Source of the DNA: Modestobacter sp. VKM Ac-2984
GTDB lineage: Bacteria; Actinomycetota; Actinomycetes; Mycobacteriales; Geodermatophilaceae
Direction of reading: 5' to 3'
Assembly: GCF_026967985.1 (NCBI RefSeq)
Contig: NZ_JAPVBJ010000008.1
Span: forward strand, 1 to 64,000
DNA: 64,000 nucleotides
Translations under genes and position numbers: made by a program
Notes under the pieces: model-generated
The model's input: the letters and a program-made list of their open reading frames with translations, nothing else
Told to the model about the DNA's origin: nothing
The model's database searches: none
In this document: positions 25,808-35,236 of the stretch, piece after piece
Numbering within the stretch: the first letter of the stretch is position 1
Layout: the number at the start of each line of letters is the position of its first letter

Positions 25808-27493
25808 TCAGTCGGCGGGCTCGTCGACCCAGTCGGGGCCGTTGACCTCGCCCGGGCCGGCCAGGTCGGCGGCGTCCACGATCGTGTACGCGTAGCCCTG
25901 CTCGGCCAGGAAGCGCTGCCGGTGGGCGGCGTACTCGCTGTCCAGGGTGTCCCGGCTGACCACGGTGTAGAAGTGCGCCTGGCGGCCGTCGGCCTTCGGG
26001 CGCAGCACCCGGCCGAGCCGCTGGGCCTCCTCCTGCCGGGAGCCGAACGTGCCCGACACCTGCACCGCGACCGCGGCCTCGGGGAGGTCGATGGAGAAGT
26101 TCGCGACCTTGGAGACGACGAGGGTGCGGATCTCGCCGGTGCGGAAGGCCTGGAACAGCCGTTCCCGCTCCTTGTTCGTCGTCGACCCCTGGATCACCGG
26201 GGCGTCCAGGGCAGCGCCCAGCTCCTCGAGCTGGTCCAGGTAGGCGCCGATCACCAGGGACGGCTCGTCGGGATGGCGCTCCAGCACCCGGCGGATCACC
26301 GGCAGCTTCGACTGCGCGGTCGCCGCGATTCGGTAGCGCTCCTCGGGCTCGGCGACGGCGTAGGTCATCCGCTCCTCGTCGTCCAGGCTGACCCGCACCT
26401 CGACGCACTCGGCCGGCGCGATGTGCCCCTGCGCCTCGATGTCCCGCCACGGGGCGTCGTAGCGCTTGGGCCCGATCAGGGAGAAGACGTCGTCCTCGCG
26501 CCCGTCCTCCCGCACCAGCGTCGCGGTCAGGCCCAGCCGGCGGCGGGACTGCAGGTCGGCGGTGAGCCGGAAGATCGGCGCGGGGAGCAGGTGCACCTCG
26601 TCGTAGACGATGAGACCCCAGTCCTGGGCGTCGAAGAGGTCCAGGTGCCGGTACTCGCCCTTCCGGCGGGTGGTGATCACCTGGTAGGTCGCGATGGTGA
26701 CCGGCCGGATCTCCTTGCGCTCCCCGGAGTACTCGCCGATCTCCTCCTCGGTCAGCGTGGTGCGCGCGATCAGCTCGCGCTTCCACTGCCGCCCGGAGAC
26801 GGTGTTGGTGACCAGGATCAGCGTGGTCGCCTTGGCCTCGGCCATCGCCGCGGCGCCGACCAGCGTCTTCCCGGCACCACAGGGCAGCACGACGACGCCC
26901 GAGCCACCGGCCCAGAAGCCGTCCACGGCCTGCTGCTGGTAGTCGCGCAGGTGCCAGTCGGACTGGTCGAGCTCGATCGGGTGGGCCTGCCCGTCGACGT
27001 AGCCGGCGAGGTCCTCGGCCGGCCAGCCGATCTTCAGCAGCGCCTGCTTGAGCCGGCCGCGCTCGGAGGGGTGCACGACGACGGAGTCGGCGTCGATGCG
27101 GGCCCCGAGCATCGGGGCCACCCGCTTGCTGCGGACGACCTCCTCCAGCACGGCCCGGTCGGTGCTGGTGAGGGTGAGCCCGTGCACCGGGTGGTTGGCC
27201 AGGGTGAGCCGGCCGTAGCGGTCCATCGTGTCGGCGATGTCGACCAGCAGGGCGTGCGGCACCGGGTAGCGCGAGTACCGGACGAGCGCGTCGACGACCT
27301 GCTCGGCGTCGTGGCCGGCGGCGCGGGCGTTCCACAGCGCCAGCGGGGTGACCCGGTAGGTGTGCACGTGCTCGGGGGAGCGCTCCAGCTCGGCGAAAGG
27401 GGCGATCGCCGCCCGGCACTCCTTGGACGACGGGTGGTCGACCTCGAGCAGCAGGGTCTTGTCCGACTGGACGATCAGGGGGCCGTCACTCAC
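25808..27493 (-). CDS. XPB/Ssl2-type DNA helicase
   Basis: A 561-residue helicase. The N-terminal ~190 residues form the XPB damage-recognition-like region (LIVQSDKTLLLEVDHP at the start). The helicase core has LRDYQQQAV, Walker A LPCGAGKTLV, DEVH box IVYDEVHLLPA, motif III GLTATLVREDGREDD, and motifs V/VI SKVANFSIDLPEA and QEEAQRLGRVLRPK. RED, the XPB-specific motif, is present. It resembles Rv0861c (Ercc3), a 3'-5' helicase tied to DNA repair. GTG 27493 begins SDGPLIVQ, as in relatives, with AGAGG upstream. Confidence 0.92.
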   Translation of the reverse strand: MSDGPLIVQSDKTLLLEVDHPSSKECRAAIAPFAELERSPEHVHTYRVTPLALWNARAAGHDAEQVVDALVRYSRYPVPHALLVDIADTMDRYGRLTLANHPVHGLTLTSTDRAVLEEVVRSKRVAPMLGARIDADSVVVHPSERGRLKQALLKIGWPAEDLAGYVDGQAHPIELDQSDWHLRDYQQQAVDGFWAGGSGVVVLPCGAGKTLVGAAAMAEAKATTLILVTNTVSGRQWKRELIARTTLTEEEIGEYSGERKEIRPVTIATYQVITTRRKGEYRHLDLFDAQDWGLIVYDEVHLLPAPIFRLTADLQSRRRLGLTATLVREDGREDDVFSLIGPKRYDAPWRDIEAQGHIAPAECVEVRVSLDDEERMTYAVAEPEERYRIAATAQSKLPVIRRVLERHPDEPSLVIGAYLDQLEELGAALDAPVIQGSTTNKERERLFQAFRTGEIRTLVVSKVANFSIDLPEAAVAVQVSGTFGSRQEEAQRLGRVLRPKADGRQAHFYTVVSRDTLDSEYAAHRQRFLAEQGYAYTIVDAADLAGPGEVNGPDWVDEPAD

Positions 27494-27601
27494 GCGTGCG
27501 CATCCTCTGTTCGGGGGCTCCGGCGCAGACGACCGCGCCGGACTGTCCACGGTAACGCCGAGGGCCGGCACGACCTTCCGGGCCGGGGAGTGCGCCGCAC
27601 T

Positions 27602-27661
27602 GCACGCTCTCCGGACGCTCCGCACGTGCTGCAACGCGTGCAGAGCGTTCGGAGAGCGTGC
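27602..27661. terminator. Two-tier hairpin repeat (family 2, copy 1) after the cyclopropane synthase
   Basis: 19-bp arms (27602-27620, 27643-27661) match except for one G-T pair; an inner GCACG/CGTGC stem sits in the loop. The centre shares GCACGTGCTGC and the flanking CGCT/AGCG with the hairpin at 36057-36126. It lies 12 bp beyond the minus-strand cyclopropane synthase stop. Confidence 0.7.
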
Positions 27662-27673
27662 GATCCGCGCGGG

Positions 27674-28957
27674 TCAGGTCCAGGCGGTGCGGCGCAGGGG
27701 CGGCTGCTCCCCGCCGGTCTTCTGCAGCAGCACCTGGTTGACGCCCATGTCGCCGGCCTCGAAGGCGAGCGCGCAGGCGGCCATGTAGAGCCGCCACACC
27801 CGCGCTCGGCCCTCGCTGGAGGCGGCGACGGCGGCGTGCCAGTTCTGCTCCAGCAGCTGCACCCAGGCGCGCAGGGTGAGTGCGTAGTGCTGGCGCAGCG
27901 CCTCGACGTCGAGCACCTCGAGGTCGGCGGACTCCAGCAGCCCGACCGTCTCGCCCAGTCCCAGCAGCTCGCCGTCGGGGAAGACGTACCGGGAGATGAA
28001 GCTGTCCGGGTCCGTGGTGGCGGTGCCGTCGTTCCAGTTGATCGCGTGGTTGAGCAGCCGGCCGCCGGGGCGCAGCAGGGCGCGCAGCTGGGCGGCGTAC
28101 TCGGGCATCTGCGCCCGGCCCACGTGCTCGGCCATGCCGATCGAGCTGATCGCGTCGAACGGCTCGTCGTCCACGGCCCGGTAGTCCTGCACCCGGATGT
28201 CGATCCGGTCGGTCAGGCCGGCCTCGGCGACCCGCTTGCGGGCCATCCGGGCCTGCTCCTCCGACAGGGTGATCCCCACGACGTCGGCGCCGTACCGCTG
28301 CGCGGCGTGGATGGCCATCGAACCCCAACCGCATCCGACGTCCAGCAGTCGCGACCCCGGGGTCAGCCCGAGCTTGCGGCAGACCAGGTCGAGCTTGGCC
28401 TCCTGGGCGGCGTCCAGGCCGGTCTCCGGGGTCTCCCAGACGGCGCAGGAGTAGACCATCGAGGGGCCCAGGACGAGGGAGTAGAAGTCGTTGCCCACGT
28501 CGTAGTGGTGGGAGACCGCCGCGGCGTCGCGGGACCGGGAGTGCCGCCGGCCGGCCCGACCCAGGTCGATCTCCTCGGCCGGCGGGGCCGGCTCGGGTCC
28601 GATGGCCCCCAGCTGCAGCGCGGTGCCGAGCAGCCCGAGCCGCTCGCGCCAGGTGGGCGGGGCCATCGGACCGGTCTCGGCCAGCCGGCCGGCCGAGCGC
28701 AGGGCGGCGAAGGTGGCGAAGACGTCGCCCTCGATGTCGATGTCCCCGGCGACGTAGCTACGGGCCAGGCCCAGCTGGCCGGGCGACCAGACCAGCCGGC
28801 GCAGCGCCCGCCGGGAGCGGATCGCCAGCACCGGCGCACCGGGCGGCCCGGCCAGGGAGCCGTCCCACCCGCGCAGGCGCAGGGGCGGCTCCGCCGTCCC
28901 CAGCACCGCTCCCAGTGCCGCCGCCAGCCGATCGGCCACCGTTCGCTGCCTCGTCAT
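27674..28957 (-). CDS. Cyclopropane-fatty-acyl-phospholipid synthase family methyltransferase
   Basis: A 427-residue enzyme. The N-terminal ~130 residues are the usual CFA-synthase prelude (LARSYVAGDIDIEGD). The methyltransferase part has AVSHHYDVGNDFYSLVLG and CAVWETPE, and the SAM motif LLDVGCGWGSMAIHAA with GITLSEEQ. It transfers a methylene or methyl from SAM to unsaturated acyl chains of membrane lipids; the product (cyclopropane or methyl branch) is not settled by sequence. ATG 28957 follows GAGGAG by seven nt. It lies between two genes that are neighbours in mycobacteria (Rv0861c and Rv0862c), so it looks inserted into that pair. Confidence 0.88.
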   Translation of the reverse strand: MTRQRTVADRLAAALGAVLGTAEPPLRLRGWDGSLAGPPGAPVLAIRSRRALRRLVWSPGQLGLARSYVAGDIDIEGDVFATFAALRSAGRLAETGPMAPPTWRERLGLLGTALQLGAIGPEPAPPAEEIDLGRAGRRHSRSRDAAAVSHHYDVGNDFYSLVLGPSMVYSCAVWETPETGLDAAQEAKLDLVCRKLGLTPGSRLLDVGCGWGSMAIHAAQRYGADVVGITLSEEQARMARKRVAEAGLTDRIDIRVQDYRAVDDEPFDAISSIGMAEHVGRAQMPEYAAQLRALLRPGGRLLNHAINWNDGTATTDPDSFISRYVFPDGELLGLGETVGLLESADLEVLDVEALRQHYALTLRAWVQLLEQNWHAAVAASSEGRARVWRLYMAACALAFEAGDMGVNQVLLQKTGGEQPPLRRTAWT

Positions 28958-29059
28958 CTCCACGCTCCTCAACCCTGGCGGCAACCAGCGGAGGTCCGGG
29001 ATCTGCTGCCCGGCAGCTGGTTGCACACGCCAACCGATCCGCGCAACGCCGGGCGGATG

Positions 29060-29088
29060 CTTGATCATCCCGGACTCACCCGATCAAG
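29060..29088. terminator. Short inverted repeat between the helicase-associated gene and CFA synthase
   Basis: CTTGATC and GATCAAG are perfect 7-bp arms around 15 nt, 10 bp from the stop of the minus-strand gene at 29099. A second pair (GCAACCAGC near 28981, GCTGGTTGC near 29013) is nearby. Weak terminator candidates. Confidence 0.35.
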
Positions 29089-29098
29089 GGAACAGAGA

Positions 29099-31357
29099 TC
29101 AGGACGGCGCGGCGGCGTCCTCGGCGTCGGCCAGGGCGACCGAGGTGATCCGGTGCACGGCGAAGGTGCGGCTCTCCCCGCGCCCCTCGTCGAACCCCTG
29201 CAGGAATCCACCGGCCAGTGAGACCGGCTGGACCATCCGCTGGCTGCCGCTGCCCTGGGCGTCGACGTAGCCGAGCCAGACCGGCACGCCGTCGCGCACC
29301 GCCCGGCTCAGCAGCTCCAGCGTGCTGGCGGTCGTCACCCCGGGCACCTGGCGCACCGGCTCCGTGCGGCGGGCGGCGAGGGCGCTGTCCCCGGCCCGGA
29401 TCTCCCGCACGGTCGCCGCGACGTCGTCGGGTGCGAGCGGGCGGGGGGCGATCGCCGCGGCCGCGCCGGGACGGCGACCGGCCGCCCGCGGTGGCGCCTT
29501 CGGCCGGGTCAGCACCGCGCCACCGGACGACTCCCCGGCCGGCGCGTACCCCGCCGTCCGCAGCACGGTGAGCACCTCGTCGGCGCCGAGCCCGCTGACC
29601 AGCACGCCCGGGGCCAGCCGGCGCAGCTCCGCACCCGCGGTCCGCCGGTCGCTGAGCACCTGGGAGACCAGGCCGTGGTCGTCGGAACGGACGTAGCACT
29701 CGATCGCACCCACCCGCAGCCGGCCGTGCTGGCGGGCCACGTCGTCGATCAGGAACTCCAGCGCCTGCGGCACCGGCGTGCGAGAGGCCCGGGTGAAGAA
29801 GTCCTGCAGCTCGCCGGCCGACCAGCCGACGTCCAGCGCCCGCCGGATGCTGCCGTCGGAGACGCGGTACACCGTGGCCCCGCCCGAGGACTCGACGTCG
29901 GCGACGACGGCGAGGGTGCCGGCCAGGTCGGCCACCAGCGGCCCGGGGGCGATCAGCGACAGGTCGGGCTGGGCGAGCACGTGGTCGACCGGGGCGGGCA
30001 GCAGCCCGCGCATCGCGTCCGCGGCGGCGTCCTCCCCGCCGGTCAGCAGGCCGCGCCCGCCGCTGCTCAGCACCCCGCCGACCAGCACCCCCAGGCGCTC
30101 GGCCTCGGCGAGCAGGTCGGGCACCGGGGCCAGCCGGTCGGCCCGCCGCGGGGTGCGCCAGCGCAGCAGCGCGACCAGTTCCGGCGCGGTCAGGCCCTGC
30201 CCGGGCGGGAACTCGGCCAGCACGCCCAGCGCCGAGCGCCGCAGCGTGGGCGCGGTCTGCCGGACGACGTCGGGGGAGAGCACGTTGACCGCCTTGCCGC
30301 CCACGTCGCGCTGGCCCACCAGCGAGATCAGCCGGACGCTGGTCAGCCAGCCGGCGGCCAGCAGCGCCCACCGGTCGGCGAGGTCCTGCTCCCGCCACGC
30401 GTCGTACCCGCGGGTCGGCAGCCACTCGTCGCGCTGCGCGCCACCGACGTCCAGCAGGCCGGCGGCGTGCGCGACCTCGACCAGGAAGCCGAGGTCGGCC
30501 TCGCCGATGCGCAGCTCCTTGGCCAGCCGCTTCTGGTCCCGCACGCCCAGCCCGCCGCTGCGCAGCAGCCCGGCCGGCTCCTCCTCCAGCGCGGTGAGCA
30601 CGTCGTTCACCCGGCTGAGCACCTCGAGCACGGCACCGGCGGCCTGCCGGTCGGCGATCGCCGGGTCGCGCTCGCTGACCTCCGGCTCCGGCCGCAGCCG
30701 CGGCGGGCCGAGGGGGCGGTCGCCGCGCAGCGCCAGGCCGATCTCCCGGGGCAGCTCCACGTTCACCGCGTCGATCCGGGCCAGCAGCCCGGCCTGCAGC
30801 AACCGGCGGGCCGGGCTCAGCGACCCGGCGGTGGTGTCGGGGAGGTGGCCGACCGGGCGGTCGCCGGCCAGCCGATCGAGCACCGTGCGCTCGTCGGGGG
30901 CCAGGTCGGCCAGTGTGCCGGGCAGGTCGCGGGGGAGGGGCACCCGCAGGTCGGTGGCCCGGCGGCCGAGCCCGGCGGGGTAGCGGACCGCCCGGCGCAC
31001 CGGCTCGGGGGCGTGCAGGTCGGCGTCGCCCCAGAGCAGCGCCCGGGTGGTCAGCGTCTCGACCGCGGCGTCGACCACCTCGGCCGGCACGTCGGGCAGC
31101 TGTCCGGCCAGCTCGGTGCGCGGGACGCCGTCGGTGGCGGAGAGCAGCACCGCGTCCAGCACCTGCAGGGTCGCCGCGTCCAGCTCGTCGAGCGCGCGGT
31201 CGACCGAGACGGGCACCGCGAGCCGGGTCGCCAGCCCCACCACGTCGGAGGGCGCCGGGCGCGCGACGTCGGGCCGGGCCACCAGGAGGGCGCCCAGCTG
31301 CTCGTCGGTGCGGGTGCGCAGCCAGGCGGCGAGCGTGGCGGGCTGGTCCGGGGGCAT
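29099..31357 (-). CDS. Helicase-associated protein (Rv0862c-like, XPB partner)
   Basis: A 752-residue cytosolic protein, largely helical and Leu/Ala/Arg-rich, opening LAAWLRTRTDEQLGALLVARPDVARP. It has no Walker motifs. The C-terminal third carries a helicase-C-like/WYL-like segment (ALEFLIDDVARQHGRLRVG, RSDDHGLVSQVL, VRDGVPVWLGYVDAQG). It corresponds to the long helicase-associated protein encoded next to XPB in mycobacteria, so a role with XPB in DNA repair or transcription is inferred. ATG 31357 is the natural start; an ORF further upstream is only a shadow. It is divergent from the small membrane-protein gene. Confidence 0.75.
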   Translation of the reverse strand: MPPDQPATLAAWLRTRTDEQLGALLVARPDVARPAPSDVVGLATRLAVPVSVDRALDELDAATLQVLDAVLLSATDGVPRTELAGQLPDVPAEVVDAAVETLTTRALLWGDADLHAPEPVRRAVRYPAGLGRRATDLRVPLPRDLPGTLADLAPDERTVLDRLAGDRPVGHLPDTTAGSLSPARRLLQAGLLARIDAVNVELPREIGLALRGDRPLGPPRLRPEPEVSERDPAIADRQAAGAVLEVLSRVNDVLTALEEEPAGLLRSGGLGVRDQKRLAKELRIGEADLGFLVEVAHAAGLLDVGGAQRDEWLPTRGYDAWREQDLADRWALLAAGWLTSVRLISLVGQRDVGGKAVNVLSPDVVRQTAPTLRRSALGVLAEFPPGQGLTAPELVALLRWRTPRRADRLAPVPDLLAEAERLGVLVGGVLSSGGRGLLTGGEDAAADAMRGLLPAPVDHVLAQPDLSLIAPGPLVADLAGTLAVVADVESSGGATVYRVSDGSIRRALDVGWSAGELQDFFTRASRTPVPQALEFLIDDVARQHGRLRVGAIECYVRSDDHGLVSQVLSDRRTAGAELRRLAPGVLVSGLGADEVLTVLRTAGYAPAGESSGGAVLTRPKAPPRAAGRRPGAAAAIAPRPLAPDDVAATVREIRAGDSALAARRTEPVRQVPGVTTASTLELLSRAVRDGVPVWLGYVDAQGSGSQRMVQPVSLAGGFLQGFDEGRGESRTFAVHRITSVALADAEDAAAPS

Positions 31358-31423
31358 CCGCTCCACGCTACGTCGCGGGCCGGCGTGCCTGCTCGGGCGG
31401 CCGGGCTCTGTCACCATCCCGGG

Positions 31424-31942
31424 GTGCCCGCCCTCGACGACCCGCAGACCCGGACCGACCTGGCCGCGCTCCGGGCCGGCGCACTGCGCTGGCTGGTCGG
31501 TGGCGTGGTCGCCGTCGTCCTGGGGTGGCTGCTGGGGGCCGCCGTCGTCCGGATCACCGCCGACGGCGGTGCTCGGCCGCCGTTCGCCGGGCTGATGGCC
31601 GTGCTGCTCGTCGTGGGCGGGGTCGTCGTGGCCGTCATCGGGCTGGGCGCCTGGCTGCGTGCCCGCCGGTGGACCGCCGCCCTGGCCCGCGAGCCGTGGC
31701 GGCACGGGCGGTTGCGGATCGCCGGCCCGGCGCTGCTGCAGGTCGAGCCGGCCGGGTACGACGAGCTGGTCGACGAGCCGCTGCGGCTGCAGCTGGTGTC
31801 CACGGCCGTCTGGCGCACCCGTGCCGTGCAGCGCCTGGACGGCGCCGAGGTGCGCTACGCCGAGGTCTCCCCGCGGGAGTGGCTGCTCACCGCCGACGGT
31901 GCCGGCACGGTCTACGGCGCCCGGCGGACCGACGGGCGGTGA
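31424..31942 (+). CDS. Two-helix membrane protein, unknown
   Basis: A 172-residue protein with two strong membrane helices (about 23-44 and 56-78), a basic stretch and a C-terminal ~90-residue cytosolic or exported domain, LLQVEPAGYDELVDEPLRLQL. I do not recognise a family. GTG 31424 has no Shine-Dalgarno but CACCAT lies six nt upstream, the same spacing as in the LAL gene (seven nt). It precedes the small protein and acyl-CoA ligase genes on the same strand. Confidence 0.6.
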   Translation: MPALDDPQTRTDLAALRAGALRWLVGGVVAVVLGWLLGAAVVRITADGGARPPFAGLMAVLLVVGGVVVAVIGLGAWLRARRWTAALAREPWRHGRLRIAGPALLQVEPAGYDELVDEPLRLQLVSTAVWRTRAVQRLDGAEVRYAEVSPREWLLTADGAGTVYGARRTDGR

Positions 31943-32058
31943 CCCCTCCCAGCGACACGGTGACCCCGTGGCGTGCGTGAGCCGGGTGGGACACGGGAAG
32001 ATGGCGGACGAGACACCCGGGCAGCACTCCCTGGCCCGGCAGAGCAACTGGAGGCGTC

Positions 32059-32280
32059 ATGTCCAAGCGCAAGGCGAAGCACGCTCACCTCGTCGAGCCG
32101 ACCTGGGGGCAGTTGAGCGGCGACGGTCCGCCGGTGACCGAGCTGGTCAGCGAGATGGCCGGCGGTCTCTCCCCGTTCGGTGAGGACCACGCCTTCCCGC
32201 TCCCGCCGGAGCGGCTGCGCTACGCCCACCCGGTGGACAAGCCCAACCGGGCCGGCCTGATGGCGGGCGAGGGCCGGTGA
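32059..32280 (+). CDS. Small conserved-looking protein upstream of the acyl-CoA ligase
   Basis: A 73-residue protein: a basic N-terminus ([18 protein letters not shown]), a middle [17 protein letters not shown], and [18 protein letters not shown] near the end. GGAGG precedes the ATG by six nt. It overlaps the ligase start by GTGA, so the two are translationally coupled. No family is recognised; the tight coupling suggests a role tied to the ligase. Confidence 0.7.
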   Translation: MSKRKAKHAHLVEPTWGQLSGDGPPVTELVSEMAGGLSPFGEDHAFPLPPERLRYAHPVDKPNRAGLMAGEGR

Positions 32281-33932
32281 CGGCTCCCGCGCTGCCGTCC
32301 TACAGCAGCGGCACCTCCACGGTGCCCCTGCTGGGCGACACGATCGGGGACGACCTCGACCGGACGGCAGCGCGGGTGGGCGACCACGAGGCGCTCGTGG
32401 AGTGCGCCACGGGTCGTCGCTGGACCTATCCCGAGCTGGTCGCCGACGTCGACGCCTGCGCGCTCGGGCTGGACGCCCTCGGCGTGGCCAAGGGCGACCG
32501 GGTCGGCATCTGGGCGCCGAACTGCGCCGAGTGGGTCGTCGTGCAGTACGGGACGGCGAAGCTCGGCGCCGTCCTGGTCACCATCAACCCCGCCTACCGC
32601 ACCCACGAGCTGTCCTACGTGCTGCGCCAGTCGGGCATCTCGGTGCTGGTGGCCGCGCCGGAGTTCAAGGGCAGCGACTACCGCGCGATGGTCGCGGAGG
32701 TCCGCGCGGACTGCCCCGCGCTGCGCGAGGTCGTCTTCCTCGGTGACCCGCAGTGGCAGCAGCTGCTGGACACCGGCCGGGCGGGCGACCGCGCCCGGCT
32801 CGTCGAGCGGGCCGCGCAGCTCTCACCCGACGACCCGATCAACATCCAGTACACCTCCGGGACGACGGGCTTCCCCAAGGGCGCCACGCTCACCCACCAC
32901 AACCTGCTCAACAACGCGTTCTTCGTCGGCGAGGGCTGCGGCTACACCGAGGCCGACCGGGTCTGCATCCCGGTGCCCTACTACCACTGCTTCGGCATGG
33001 GGATGGGCAACCTCGGCTGCACCTCGCACGGGGCGACGATGGTCATCCCGGCGCCCGGGTTCGACCCCGCGGCGACCCTGCGCGCGGTGCAGGAGGAGCG
33101 GTGCACCTCGCTCTACGGCGTCCCCACCATGTTCATCGCCGAGCTGGCGCTGCCGGACTTCGCCTCCTACGACCTGTCCAGCCTGCGCACCGGGATCATG
33201 GCCGGCTCGCCGTGCCCGGTCGAGGTGATGAAACGGGTGGTCGACGAGATGGGGATGGCCGAGGTGACCATCTGTTACGGCATGACCGAGACCTCGCCGG
33301 TGTCCACGCAGACCGGCGCCGAGGACGACCTCGAGCGGCGGACGTCGACCGTCGGGCGGGTGCACCCGCACCTGGAGGTCAAGGTGGTCGACCCCCGGAC
33401 CGGGCTGACCGTCCCGCGGGGGGAGACCGGCGAGTTCTGCACCCGCGGCTACTCGGTGATGCTGGGCTACTGGGGGGAGCCGGAGAAGACCGCCGAGGTG
33501 CTGGACGCCGCCCGGTGGATGCACACCGGCGATCTCGCCGTGATGGACGACGCCGGCTACCTCAACATCGTCGGCCGGATCAAGGACATGGTGATCCGCG
33601 GCGGGGAGAACGTGTACCCGCGCGAGATCGAGGAGTTCCTCTTCACCCACCCCGACGTCGTCGAGGCGCAGGTCATCGGCGTCCCGGACGCCCGGTTCGG
33701 CGAGGAGTTGATGGTCTGGCTGCGGCTGCGCGACGGTGCCGAGCAGCTCACCGCGGAGGCGCTCCGGGCCTTCTGCGCCGGCAAGCTGGCCCACTACAAG
33801 GTGCCCCGGTACGTGAAGGTCGTCGACGCGTTCCCGATGACGGTGACCGGCAAGGTGCGCAAGATCGAGATGCGCGAGGTGTCGATCGAGGAGCTGGGCC
33901 TGCAGGCGGAAGCCGCGCACCGCTTCGCCTGA
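32277..33932 (+). CDS. Fatty-acyl-CoA synthetase (AMP-forming)
   Basis: A 551-residue ANL-superfamily enzyme: [19 protein letters not shown] is the AMP-binding P-loop, [14 protein letters not shown] the adenylate motif, [11 protein letters not shown] the A7 motif and [21 protein letters not shown] the hinge/A8 segment, with [14 protein letters not shown] holding the catalytic Lys near the C-terminus. It activates fatty or other carboxylic acids to acyl-CoA via an acyl-adenylate. It resembles FadD35/AcsF-type medium-chain ligases. GTG 32277 overlaps the stop of the small upstream gene. Confidence 0.9.
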   Translation: MTAPALPSYSSGTSTVPLLGDTIGDDLDRTAARVGDHEALVECATGRRWTYPELVADVDACALGLDALGVAKGDRVGIWAPNCAEWVVVQYGTAKLGAVLVTINPAYRTHELSYVLRQSGISVLVAAPEFKGSDYRAMVAEVRADCPALREVVFLGDPQWQQLLDTGRAGDRARLVERAAQLSPDDPINIQYTSGTTGFPKGATLTHHNLLNNAFFVGEGCGYTEADRVCIPVPYYHCFGMGMGNLGCTSHGATMVIPAPGFDPAATLRAVQEERCTSLYGVPTMFIAELALPDFASYDLSSLRTGIMAGSPCPVEVMKRVVDEMGMAEVTICYGMTETSPVSTQTGAEDDLERRTSTVGRVHPHLEVKVVDPRTGLTVPRGETGEFCTRGYSVMLGYWGEPEKTAEVLDAARWMHTGDLAVMDDAGYLNIVGRIKDMVIRGGENVYPREIEEFLFTHPDVVEAQVIGVPDARFGEELMVWLRLRDGAEQLTAEALRAFCAGKLAHYKVPRYVKVVDAFPMTVTGKVRKIEMREVSIEELGLQAEAAHRFA

Positions 33933-33985
33933 GGAGGGCCCCTCCCGGCGCGGAAAGCGCTGGCTGCGGGGTGGCCGGGCGCGAC

Positions 33986-33991
33986 TAACCT
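33986..33991 (+). promoter_or_regulatory. Predicted -10 element of the CspB-like gene
   Basis: TAACCT, a good TANNNT hexamer, would start transcription near 33998 and leave a leader of about 75 nt before GTG 34073. Confidence 0.5.
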
Positions 33992-34072
33992 GGGGGACGA
34001 GCGGCCCATCGCGGCTGCCGACGCCACCGGTCGCGACGGCCGGGACCCGGAACGACTGACTGAGGGATCGAC

Positions 34073-34456
34073 GTGCCCAGCGGCAAGGTGAAGTGGTTCA
34101 ACCCGGAGAAGGGCTTCGGCTTCCTCGCACACGACGGCGGGCCCGACGTGTTCGTGCACAAGGACGCGCTCCCCGCCGGCACCACCGAGCTCAAGCCCGG
34201 TCAGCGCGTGGAGTTCGGCATCGTCCAGGGCCGCCGGGGGGACCAGGCCCTGCAGGTCCAGGTGCTCGACCCGCTGCCGTCCGCGGTCGCCGGCACCCGC
34301 AAGAAGCCCGACGACCTGGTGCCGATCCTCGAGGACCTGATCAAGCTGCTGGACGACGTCTCGGAGGGCATGCGGCACGGGCGGCACCCCGACAAGCCGA
34401 CGGCTCGCAAGGTCGCCGCGGTGCTCCGCGCCGTCGCCACCGACCTCGACGTCTGA
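34073..34456 (+). CDS. cspB: Cold-shock protein with C-terminal helical extension (CspB/Rv0871-like)
   Basis: A 127-residue protein. Residues 1-66 are a cold-shock domain (SGKVKWFNPEKGFGFLAHDG, DVFVHKDAL, RNP1/RNP2 intact). Residues 67-127 form an extension, RKKPDDLVPILEDLIKLLDDVSEG then RKVAAVLRAVATDLDV, predicted helical and amphipathic. The long form is typical of actinobacterial CspB. The extension might mediate dimerisation or partner binding. GTG 34073 has GAGGG eight nt upstream. It ends at a perfect 22-bp hairpin shared with DUF2771. Confidence 0.9.
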   Translation: MPSGKVKWFNPEKGFGFLAHDGGPDVFVHKDALPAGTTELKPGQRVEFGIVQGRRGDQALQVQVLDPLPSAVAGTRKKPDDLVPILEDLIKLLDDVSEGMRHGRHPDKPTARKVAAVLRAVATDLDV

Positions 34457-34461
34457 GAAAG

Positions 34462-34519
34462 GGCCCCGCTGCAGGGCCCCGCCACTCGCAGGCTCGCGGC
34501 GGGGCCCTGCAGCGGGGCC
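34462..34519. terminator. Perfect 22-bp bidirectional terminator (repeat family 1, copy D)
   Basis: Arms 34462-34483 and 34498-34519 are exact reverse complements around a 14-nt loop. Read on the minus strand, the centre contains CGCCGCGAGCCTGCGAG, the same core as at 15657. It separates convergent cspB and the DUF2771 gene. Confidence 0.85.
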
Positions 34520-34520
34520 G

Positions 34521-35021
34521 TCAGCCGGTGGTCGTCCCGGCGACGCCGTCGGCGCGGATGAACCCCACCGGCCAGGCGCCGGACAGCCCCGAGCAGGCGT
34601 CGGGGTCGGAGTCCTCCACGACCACCAGGTAGTAGGTCGGGGGCACGACGTCGGAGGTGTTGATCTCGTCGAACACGGTGGTGCCCGCCGGCACGTCGAT
34701 CTCGCCGATCCGCTCCTCGAGCTGCTGGTCGAACACCTGGACGCTCCAGCCGGCGTCGGCCACCACGTCGGGCACCTGCAGCACGATCTCGGTGTCCGGC
34801 GCGACCTCCACGTACGTGGGGTCGGTCCGGTAGCGCTGGCCCTCACCGTCCAGGCAGTACTGGGTCGGGTCGACGGTGATCTCGTCCCCTCCGGCCTGCA
34901 CGGTGATCGAGGGGACGGTCCCGCCGGCGCCGGCAGCGGCTCCGCCGGAGTCCCCGCACCCGGCGAGCAGCAGCACCCCGCTCAGCAGTGCCGTCCCCGC
35001 TGCCCGTCCTGCGCCGTTCAC
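34521..35021 (-). CDS. DUF2771 lipoprotein
   Basis: A 166-residue secreted lipoprotein: signal GTALLSGVLLLAGCGDS with the lipobox Cys at about residue 21, a Gly/Ala linker, then a beta-rich domain with YCLDGEGQRY and WSVQVFDQQL. This matches DUF2771, an actinobacterial lipoprotein family of unknown function. GTG 35021 has CAGGAGG seven nt upstream. It is divergent from the DUF3027 gene. Confidence 0.75.
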   Translation of the reverse strand: MNGAGRAAGTALLSGVLLLAGCGDSGGAAAGAGGTVPSITVQAGGDEITVDPTQYCLDGEGQRYRTDPTYVEVAPDTEIVLQVPDVVADAGWSVQVFDQQLEERIGEIDVPAGTTVFDEINTSDVVPPTYYLVVVEDSDPDACSGLSGAWPVGFIRADGVAGTTTG

Positions 35022-35236
35022 GTCGTTGCCTCCTGATCGACGGTGCGGATGACCCGGCGGTGCGGTCTCGACCCGGTGTCCCCGGCCGCGTCGTGGCGAC
35101 CGCAGCCGCCGTCGGGCGCGCGGGGCGGGGGAGTCGGGCACGGCGTCCATGGTGCCGCAGCCGCCTGTGCGCCCGGCGGGGCGGACGGACCTCCCTGGCC
35201 GGGGCGGCCTTGCCGTCATCGGCGACAATGGGGGAC

